Assembly: GCA_963556145.1 (NCBI GenBank)
Contig: OY744468.1
Location: forward strand, 1,550,001 to 1,614,000
DNA: 64,000 nt
Source: Hygrocybe punicea
Lineage: Eukaryota; Basidiomycota; Agaricomycetes; Agaricales; Hygrophoraceae
Direction: 5' to 3'
The notes under the pieces are model-generated. The model saw only the letters and a list, made by a program, of their open reading frames with translations, was not told the origin of the DNA and made no database searches. Positions 56,412 to 64,000 of the stretch are shown piece by piece. Position numbers and translations under genes: made by a program. Positions within the stretch are counted from its first letter, which is position 1; each line of letters begins with the position of its first letter.

Positions 56412-56855
56412 CGTGTTTGGATTTTGGTGACTTTTGAATTGAGATTGTGCTTGTTGGAGGGGCTTTATATACTCAGTTCGCAAATGTAGAAGGTTCTCGA
56501 AGATTCGTGTCAGTGCTAGTAATGTACGCAAGTCATACCTAGAAGCTTGTGAGGATGTCCAGTGGTCTTACCAAGCACAGTGTTGGGCTGACGAAGCATA
56601 GCAAAACTGCGAATGTTCTCGAATGGACTATTGCTTTCGTATACAAGAAAGTAAGTATATTGATATTAGAATAGGTATATACATATTTACATCAATTGAA
56701 ATATTTCAGGATATACAACATTTTTCATGCGACATCCAGTACATATACATAGTAGATGGTTGTGACAACTTGACGTTGCTTGTGAGAGAGCAACGTAGAG
56801 TTGCTCATGTGTAAAGACTTCATCATAGAAGATTATTTTCATTATTAATAAAATG

Positions 56856-57250
56856 TTACAAAACTTGAAATATTTCAGGATAGACTATGTTGCGAACACG
56901 ACATTCTATGGTAGAAGAAGGTATGAGAATTTTAATTTGTTGGCTTGATGTAACACGAGACAATGCAACATAAATTTGACCATGTGAGAATACTGACTCC
57001 CTCAAATTGAGACCGACATTGCAGACAGACTGGTCTTGTGCTTTGTTGATTGTCATAGCAAATGCTAATCGTACCGGGAACTGGCATCGTCTCAGTTGAA
57101 ATTTGAATTTGGAGCGTGTGGAAGGGAAAAGTGTGATGCGAGGGATGAAGGCTGTTTCTCCATCGTGTTTTCCTCCGAGAATCTGAACCTCCAGGAGCTG
57201 TTGCGTGGCTTTTCTGAGTATCAATCTTGTACCATTACAGACATGGCCAG
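56856..57250 (-). pseudogene. Helitron Pif1-type helicase, C-terminal fragment
   Basis: Reads CNGTRLILRKA, GGKHDGETAFIPRITLFPST, RRCQFPVRLAFAMTINKAQD and VGLNLRESVFSHGQIYVALS, the conserved last motifs of Pif1 helicases. Stop at 56856-56858. The family helicase has several hundred further residues upstream, all absent. An Asp stands where Gly is usual in KAQGQS. Confidence 0.85.
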
Positions 57251-57429
57251 GACAACGAGGACGGCAAAAACGACAAGAGCGGAAACGACGACGAGGATCA
57301 CCACACCAAGCCACCACACCGCCACGATGGAGAATGAGGAGATGAATCTGAGATGCACCAGGCCTGGGTAGGTGAGCCCATGCCCTCCCAGTAAGTTATC
57401 TTTGTTTACTGACTACTGCCGATCCCGAG

Positions 57430-57760
57430 CCACTCTCGCCACACTCACCCTCTCGCATGGACGCAGCAGCAATGGCAGCAGTAGCAGCAGCAATGGAAGC
57501 AGTAGCAGCAACAGCAATGGCAGCAGCGGCAGAGCAGCAACGTGGCGAGGACAAACAGCAGCAAATACGGCGGGGATGGGGACAACAATGGGGACAACGA
57601 TGAACGACAACGGGGACCACAACGACAACGGGGACCACAACGACAATGGGGACCACAACGACAATGGGGACCACAATGACGATGGGGACTACAATGACAA
57701 CAGGGACCCCGATAGAGATGACGGGGATGAGGATGACAAGGACAGAGACATCGGGATGTG
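57430..57760. repeat. CAG-type and 18-bp minisatellites
   Basis: 57460-57540 is a CAG/AGCAATGG-type triplet tract. 57604-57695 holds about five units of the 18-bp GGGGACCACAACGACAAC. Frames on both strands are open through it (Asp/Asn/Gly or Val/Pro repeats), and I do not call a gene. Confidence 0.8.
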
Positions 57761-57899
57761 AGGGGGTAAGTATTTTTTTGCCCTCTTCCCTCCTCCTCCC
57801 ACACCCCGCCTTCCCCACTCCCACTCCCCACTCCCCCACTCCTCCCTCCCCACACCCCTACCTTCCTACTCCCCACACCCCACCTTATGTAGCCTAGTG

Positions 57900-58560
57900 T
57901 AATTTTTTATTTTTTAATAAAGTATATATTTGCTATCCATTGAAACGAATAAGAGAGAGCAGAAGTAAAATAAAATCCCCAATTACCCCCAAATTACATC
58001 TCAATAACCCAAGATGCCCCCAAATTACCCCCACATTATGCCCCCAAATGGCTTGTCAATATACCCCTAATAGCCCCTAATATCTGCCCAATCCACCCCA
58101 AATACCCCCTAATTATTCCCTCCAAATATCCCCCCAATGACCCCCCAATTGCCCTAATTATCCACCCCAAAATAATCCCCCATTATTATTATTATTAATA
58201 TTCTGTAGAATTAATATTTAATAATTTACAATTTCATATATAGCATGAAAATACAATGATAACCAATGATAATATGCCAGTAATGATAACACCGGCAGGC
58301 AATGAGAATTAATGAAAATGGGCTAATGATAACTAATGATAACGCTGGCAGGCAATGAGAATTAATGAAAATGGGCTAATGATAACTAATGATAATGCAG
58401 GCAGGCAATGAAAATGGGCTAATGATAACTATTGATAACACCGGCAGGCAATGAAAAGGACCAATGATTGCTAATGATAATGCCCCAGGATGCAATGATA
58501 ATTGTTATCATTGTGCCACTGGCAACTCAATGAAACCATTATCATTAAAGTCACAGTATT
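57900..58560. repeat. C-rich microsatellite-like stretch and 45-65-bp tandem repeat
   Basis: 58000-58180 is rich in ACCCCCAAAT strings. 58254-58500 has four units built on AATGATAAC...GGCAGGCAATGA and AAAATGGGCTAATGATAAC, with some internal deletion. A short palindrome CAATGATAATTGTTATCATTG follows at about 58494 in a slightly longer form. Confidence 0.75.
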
Positions 58561-58612
58561 ATACACAATTCTCAACTGGGAAATGCCTTGTTTTAATGAT
58601 TACAGGTGGTCA

Positions 58613-60069
58613 TCACCAGTGAGCGATGACAGGCTTGACCTTGCAAGCGACCGGCTTGTAGACTTTCTTTTGAGCGGCGAAAACGCTAGCGAAGTCATCT
58701 GATAGAGTAGTAGGAGATGCAGATGAAACTGAATAGGAAAAGGACGATGAGGGATCTGGTAACGAAGGAGAAACAGAGGTTGAGCATACTGGAGTAGATG
58801 GGGAACCATTAAGAAAATCGCAGGCAGAAAGATAGACGCGGGGAACTGTAGACGAAGACAACGAGTCCGCTAAATGGGTATAAGATTCAATGTACGTAAC
58901 GTTGGTATGTTCGTCGTGCACTATTACTAGTGTGATGTCTCCATCATCTAGTGCACTCAGTTCCCCTTGTTGATAAAAATGGAGGACAAGTGTAGGGGTA
59001 CGCTGCGCCGTCGTGCTTTGCTTCTAGGATACATTGGAATTGTTGCCGATCTGTTCGAATTTGGATCACATATCGTGATTGTCTGGTCTTCATTGCTGTA
59101 ATTCTTGACAATGCTTTCCGTAAGTACGTCGAACGGTGTAGTGGTTGTGCCTGACAGATCACGTGACCAGTCCCTTAGTCAGTAGCCCTTCTGGATGTAG
59201 TAGTCAGTTCATCCTATCCCATTGAGTCATCCCATCCAGACCTTTCCCTTCGAGTCCCGCGTGAGCCCCTGAGAGGTCCCGAGGGACCTCTCCAATGGTT
59301 GTCCCAGGAGAATATGGTACGTGGGGTCACGGATGACATGCATCTGAAGGAAAAGTGTGATGTTGCCAATTTTACAAGGAACATTCCACGCGAGACCCAG
59401 GGACTGATCAATTGAACCATTTGCCAACTGCATATTGAGACAAATTGCTGGGTCGTAGGGGAGACTAAACTGATGACAGACATCTTCCAACATTGCGATG
59501 ATTTGCAAACCAGGGTCAATGATGCTACCGACTTGTTCTTGTCCGTCGACGAGTAAATTAACGGCATGTAGAGCGTGTGATTCTTTTGCGACGGTAAGGA
59601 TTTCAGGAATTTCGCCTGGCAAGAGACTCATGAGGTAGCTCTCATAGGGGTCCGGAACAATGATGGGTTGCACCTCATAGAAAGCATTTTCACAAGTGTT
59701 CTCGCATGACATTAAAGGAAGTGGGTCCTCGGTGAAGATGTTAACTTTTACCGGCAATGCGCCAGGAGGCTGGACTTGCTTGGGCATAATATCATCGTGA
59801 AGTTTGGAAGGACAGTCCGGAGAAATTGAGAACAATTCCATTGGTGTGAGCATGACACAGGGAGCCGCCATAGAGCGCGAGTAAACCTCACTAATAATCT
59901 TAGAGTCCTGGATAGGGGCTTGAGTGTGATACGCGGGTTCTTTGTCCTTAGATTGTTTCAGGGGCAGACCTGCAAAATTGCATTCATGTGGCAGGCGGTC
60001 TGCGGTTTCCGGTGCGGATGCGAAGGGATGGATGGGTGGATTTGCGGTAGGAGCAGGTGTCGCAGGCAA
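58613..60069 (-). pseudogene. Ty3/gypsy gag-pol remnant (protease region) split by an LTR-like repeat
   Basis: The right part (60069-59295) contains a retropepsin-like segment: LLVDGQEQVGSIIDPGLQII, LPYDPAICLNMQLANG and THILLG-type ending YHILLGQP, with Asp-Pro-Gly replacing the usual Asp-Ser-Gly. The left part (59130-58613) continues pol-like sequence (RQSRYVIQIRTDRQQFQCIL and, after a frame change, KKVYKPVACKVKPV), which precedes RT in this family as I know it. An LTR-like repeat (59137-59294) sits between. The copia LTR at 60079 abuts the right side, so this is nested debris. Confidence 0.7.
59137..59294 (+). repeat. LTR-like dispersed repeat inside the gypsy remnant
   Basis: Starts TGTAGTGGTTGTGCCTGACA like 3436-3607 and matches it to about GAGAGGTCCC. 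It is opposite in orientation to the surrounding pol fragment. No target duplication is seen (AACGG before, ATGGT after), so it may have arrived by rearrangement. Confidence 0.6.
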
Positions 60070-60078
60070 AGGGGCTTA

Positions 60079-60394
60079 TGTTGAATGACAAACCGGCTAT
60101 AAGTACCGAATCAACAATGATTAGATAACCGCTAGATTAGATTAGATTAGATTTACCTTTTTCGGTATCCTTTCTTACCTTACCCTTTGTTAAGGTATAT
60201 AAGTTAGTTTTCGTAGCGTAGAGACCTCAGCTGCGTATTGTTCTCGCACTGAGGTTAGCCACTTGTTCCCTTATTTTCTTTTACCTCTTATTGACTTCAA
60301 CTAGATTATATTGTCAATCCTTAGGTAACATTAAATATATATAGCTGCGTATTGTTCTCGCACTGAGATTATATTGTCAATCCTTAGTTCTACA
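60079..60394 (+). repeat. 5' LTR of the copia element
   Basis: TGTTGAATGACAAACC...TTCTACA, 316 bp, with TG/CA ends. Inside, AGCTGCGTATTGTTCTCGCA and ATTATATTGTCAATCCTTAG each occur twice. The likely primer-binding site starts at GGTTATTGTGCCC (60395). The 3' LTR is outside the window, so ends are inferred. Confidence 0.75.
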
Positions 60395-60440
60395 GGTTAT
60401 TGTGCCCTGCGTATCCACTGTGTACTTCTTCGTATTCGTC

Positions 60441-63400
60441 ATGTCCACCGCTAGCACCCTTCAGGCTATCTCCGACTCCCTCCCTTCCGACATTCCCAAG
60501 CTTGCTTCCAATGGCCTAAATTGGGCGATCTTCGAGCTATGCTTCTCAGCCATCATCTGAGCCAAGGGACGCTGGGACCATTTTGAAGGAAAGAGCTCCA
60601 GACCTTCTCCTCCCGCCGCTCTGGATGACGGGACGCTAGCTCCAGACCCTACTGGAGAGAAATGGGAAAAAGACAAAGCCACGGCAAAGAACATGCTCTT
60701 ACCAAAGATCCCCGACTCTGTAGCCATGAAGATTCACCGGCACGCCACTGTTGCCCTCGCTTGGACCTCGATAGTCGAAGAGTACACCCGCCGGAGTGTT
60801 TTTGCTCAGACGGAACTGCGAGCTGCTTTCCTCGAATCCAGGTGCCCTGACACAGGAGATGTGCGCAAGTTCCTAGACGAGCTGCGAGCCAAACGTGAGG
60901 ATTTAGCCTCGCTGGATGTAGACATCGACGACAAGGATTACCGTTCGACAATCATTTCGTCGCTACCCCCTCACCTCGCGAACTTCGCCTCGACACAGCT
61001 CACCGCGGCCAAACTGTACAGCTCGTTGAGGACGATCGAGCCCGATCTCTTCATCCAGATCATTGCGGACGAGTGGGACCATTATAGGTCCCAGCAGTTA
61101 AGGACCAAATGAGTACCAGCGAAAGTGTCGGCCGACGGCGATGATAACGCGATGGCCGCAACACCGGACAAGAAAGGGAAAGTCAACCGCTATGCCGACA
61201 AAAACTGTTACAACTGCGGAGAACAAGGTCACATCAGCAGATTCTGCCCAAAGCCGAGGAAGGCTAGGAAGACTGATGAGATGGTCAAATTAAACGACGC
61301 GCCTTTGTCTGCACACATTGAGGAATGCGATGGAGCTTTCGGTGTGAGTATTGCCTCAGATTCGGGGGACGACTCAGATGCTAGCTCTGCGTGCGCCCAC
61401 TCCGATTCATCATGGGACAGGCCGGAACAATCCCTCGCATCCCCCTGCAACACGAGTCCTGATGACGACAGCCTGCCGGACCTCATAAGTGTCAGCGACT
61501 CCAGTGATGGTGGCGACGGTGAAGACGGTGGTGACCAAGTGGACCTGCGCTCCGTTAGTGATTCAAACGCAAGTGATGACCTCTGGAAGACATTTGGGTC
61601 GACGACCTTTTCGTTGATACCAATAACGACGCACGCGACATTGATGCGGCTGGGGACGTAGATTGGAGCCAAGTAAGAGCCTTTTTGGATGCGAGACCGT
61701 TAAGCGAGACCACCGCCGCTGCTGACGACGGAGGTACACATGAACCTAGAGTCAGCCTGTTAGATTCCGGCTGCACGAAACACATCTCACCATATCAAGA
61801 CACTCTCGTGAACCTGACGACAATCCCTCCCAAGACTTTCCAAGCTGCCAACAAGCAGAAATTCAACGCGGCTGAAGCGGGCGAGCTTACGATTCCCCTG
61901 CCAAACGGAGCCAACCCATCGAAACTCGAACTTCACGAGGTCCTGTACTCGCCCGAAGTAGGGTACACTCTTATATCAATCGGCAAACTTGACAACTTGG
62001 GTTTCGACATGCGTTTTGCAAACGGTGCCTGTACGATCAGAGCGCCGGATGGAAATGTTGTGGGCCGCATTCTGAAGGACGCTACCGGCCTGTATCGCAT
62101 TGTCAGCGAGGATGAAGCGGCAAACGCACTGGAAACCATTACCCTCGATCAACTCCACCGCCACATGGGACACATTGCCCCCGATGCTGCAAAACGCATG
62201 GTCAGCAAGGGCTTCGTCACCGGCGTGCGACTTGACGAATCCGCTGATTCCCCTACCTTCTGCGAGTCTTGCATTTACGCGAAGGCCACGCGGAAACCGG
62301 TTCCTAAGCTGAGGGAAGGCAATAGGGCAAGCGAGCTGGGCGGGGAAGTGCACAGTGATGTGTGGGGACCAGCCCCCGTCGCTACACTCCGTGGCCGGCG
62401 TTACTATGTCAGTTTCATAGACGATAAGACGCGACTCACCGCCATAACGCTGATGAAAAATAAAGGTGAAACTCTCCAGGCCTACAAGGAATTTGAGGCC
62501 CGTCTCCTCACGCAGTTTGGGAAAGGCGTCGTAGTTTTCAACTCCGATCGAGGAGGGGAGTACACTAGCAAAGCATTCACTGTCCACCTGCAAAAAAACG
62601 GTACTCACCAAAAACTGAATGTCCATGACACCCCACAGCATGCCGGAGTCTCCGAGCGTTTCAACCGCACCCTAATCGAACGCGTCCGCGCCTTGCTCCA
62701 CGCAAGTGGACTACCGAGGTCTTTGTGGGGAGAGGCGGCCCATCACGCCATTTGGCTGATGAACCGGACCCCGACGAGGGCCCTGAACGACATGACACCC
62801 TTCGAAGCCGCCACAGGTAGTAAGCCCAACGTTGCTGGAATACGCGAGTGGGGAGAAAAGGTGTGGATTCGAGTCGAAAAAGGTGACAAACTTGGAGGCC
62901 GAGTCCGCCCTGGTCGATGGGTGGGTTTTGATGACAATAGCAAGGGTGCTAGAATCTACTGGCCGGACTCTAGAACGGTATCTGTTGAACGTAACATCTA
63001 CACAAAAAACGACCAGGAACCGATTGAGCGTCTTGAGGGTGAGGACTGGACTTTTGAATGGGAAGAAGTACCCGAGGAAATGATACCGGTACCTGAAGAC
63101 GACCCTCAACCTCCCGTACCATTAGTCGAGGATGGGCAGGACATCACCTCCAGTGATGCCCAGCCTATCATTGCCCCCAAAACGCCTGCAGCCCAGCCCG
63201 CGATCCCTCAAAGACAACGAAGGAACGAAATCAATCCCAATAACATCTTGCCCGAAGGTTCCAGGCGTGTCAAGAAACCTAGTCAGCGAGTTGCCGACCT
63301 CGCTACTGGCAAGGGACGGACATCGAACAAACCAGCCGACCCTCTGGTAACCACCGGCGTGCAACTACCGAACGAAGATCAAGAGCTAAAGATCGATGAA

Positions 63401-64000
63401 GCTAACACAGATGATGAATGGACGCTGATGGCCATGGATGAATGCCCCGAGGAGTATTCACTAGTGTTGGAAACCGGCGATGCTGAGGCAATCGAACCGC
63501 GTACTTTGAGCGAGGCCAAACGTCGACCGGATTGGTTGCTCTGGGAAAAGGGCATACACGAGGAGCTTGAGACGCTCCGAAAAGCGGGAACCTGGGATTT
63601 AGTGGATAAACCTGAAGGAGCAAACATTGTTGGATCGAAGTGGGTCTTTCGTGCAAAAAAGGACGCTGCCGGCGTTATGGTTAGAAACAAAGCCCGCTTG
63701 GTCGCTCAAGGCTTCCCGCAAGTTCCCGGGGTAGATTATTTCGATACTTACGCGCCCGTGGCCAAGCTCGCCTCCATTCGCATGATACTAGCCATAGGTG
63801 CCCAGTTAGATCTAGAAATGCATCAAATCGACATCAAGGGGGCGTATCTCAATGGAGAGCTCAGCAATGACGAAATCATATATATGAAACAACCACCGGG
63901 CTACCACACGCTCAACTCCGTCGGAAAAGTCTGTCGCCTGAACAAAACGTTGTACGGACTGAAGCAGAGCGGCCGTCATTGGTACCAAAAGCTTGTTTAT
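60441..64000 (+). pseudogene. Copia gag-pol polyprotein, three lesions, incomplete
   Basis: ATG at 60441 (MSTASTLQAISDSLPSDIPK). Gag runs to about 61110 with TGA at 60558-60560 and 61110-61112; the frame is otherwise continuous. CCHC knuckle CYNCGEQGHISRFC follows at about 61206. Near 61575-61585 an extra CT shifts the frame. From there pol is open to the window end: protease LLDSGCTKHI, integrase His-Cys region (LHRHMGH...CESCIYAK), catalytic Asp in HSDVWGP, Asp in FNSDRGGEY, Glu in HAGVSERFNRTL; a Lys/Pro-rich linker; RT with WVFRAKKDAAG, ARLVAQGF, DYFDTYAPVAKL, IDIKGAYLNGEL and LYGLKQS. The RT YVDD motif and RNase H lie beyond the edge. Confidence 0.92.

Larger units (their letters stand above)
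55337..57250 (-). mobile_element. 5'-truncated second Helitron
   Basis: On the minus strand: the C-terminal end of a Pif1-type helicase (57250-56856), an OB-fold-like gene (56411-55544) and then a canonical Helitron 3' end at 55337. The gene order helicase then RPA-like gene fits basidiomycete Helitrons. Everything upstream of the helicase segment VCNGTRLIL is replaced at about 57245 by unrelated GC-rich sequence. It is a different family from the 11.4-kb Helitron, since ends and gene content differ. Confidence 0.8.
60079..64000 (+). mobile_element. Ty1/copia retrotransposon, right part beyond the window
   Basis: The 5' LTR is followed by gag, protease, integrase and RT in copia order, running off the edge within RT. 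It is inserted in a gypsy remnant. Gag has two in-frame TGA codons and there is a 2-base insertion before protease, so this copy is defective. Confidence 0.92.

Noticed and set aside
57372..57897. Open frames up to 147 codons on both strands (Asp/Asn-rich or Val/Pro-rich)
   Set aside because: They follow the CAG and 18-bp minisatellites exactly and are open on both strands, the mark of repeat composition rather than coding.

Overview
This window looks like repeat-rich, gene-poor DNA of a filamentous basidiomycete, most likely an agaricomycete. Three things suggest this: the introns are short (about 45-60 nt, GT..AG); the transposon types are those usual in such genomes (Helitrons with Pif1-type helicases, Ty3/gypsy, Ty1/copia, a Tc1/mariner element with introns); and several proteins resemble expanded hypothetical families that I recognise from mushroom-forming fungi. 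No rRNA, tRNA or CRISPR array was seen.

The dominating structure is a pair of 2,995-bp inverted repeats, 164-3158 and 50636-53630, colinear without indels and with only four differences that I could see. They bound a 53.5-kb block. Both outer ends carry a CACTAC sequence, but I see no target-site duplication, so the block is either a giant long-TIR element or an inverted duplication. Inside it, left to right: a complete 2,951-bp Tc1/mariner-type element (5490-8440, 100-bp TIRs, TA duplication) with a second, unrelated gene on the opposite strand; a Helitron (3' end at 11405, ORF remnants 11477-19209) encoding Rep, Pif1 helicase and a C-terminal cysteine-protease-like domain; a lysine-rich hypothetical gene (20159-22060); a block of three genes (23.4-29.3 kb) flanked by two arrays of the same palindromic repeat in opposite orientation; and a stretch of hypothetical, often decayed multi-exon genes (32-45 kb), including a WD40 protein and a KDM3-like JmjC protein. 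Next is a gene running from about 44.6 kb into the right repeat arm at 51.1 kb, split by a 4.85-kb gypsy element with 146-bp LTRs.

Right of the 53.5-kb block the DNA is again repetitive: a low-complexity MITE-like stretch (54.0-55.1 kb), a 5'-truncated Helitron with an OB-fold-type gene and a canonical CTAG/hairpin end (55337-57250), minisatellites (57.4-58.5 kb), a gypsy remnant split by an LTR-like repeat (58.6-60.1 kb) and a copia element (LTR at 60079) that runs off the right edge.

Most large ORFs are broken by single lesions. Several are TGA codons best explained as CGA to TGA, which points to C-to-T decay at CpG. The best candidates for something undescribed are the palindrome-flanked three-gene block, the passenger gene of the mariner element and the large inverted-repeat block. 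All functional statements come from reading motifs by eye; no database search was possible.
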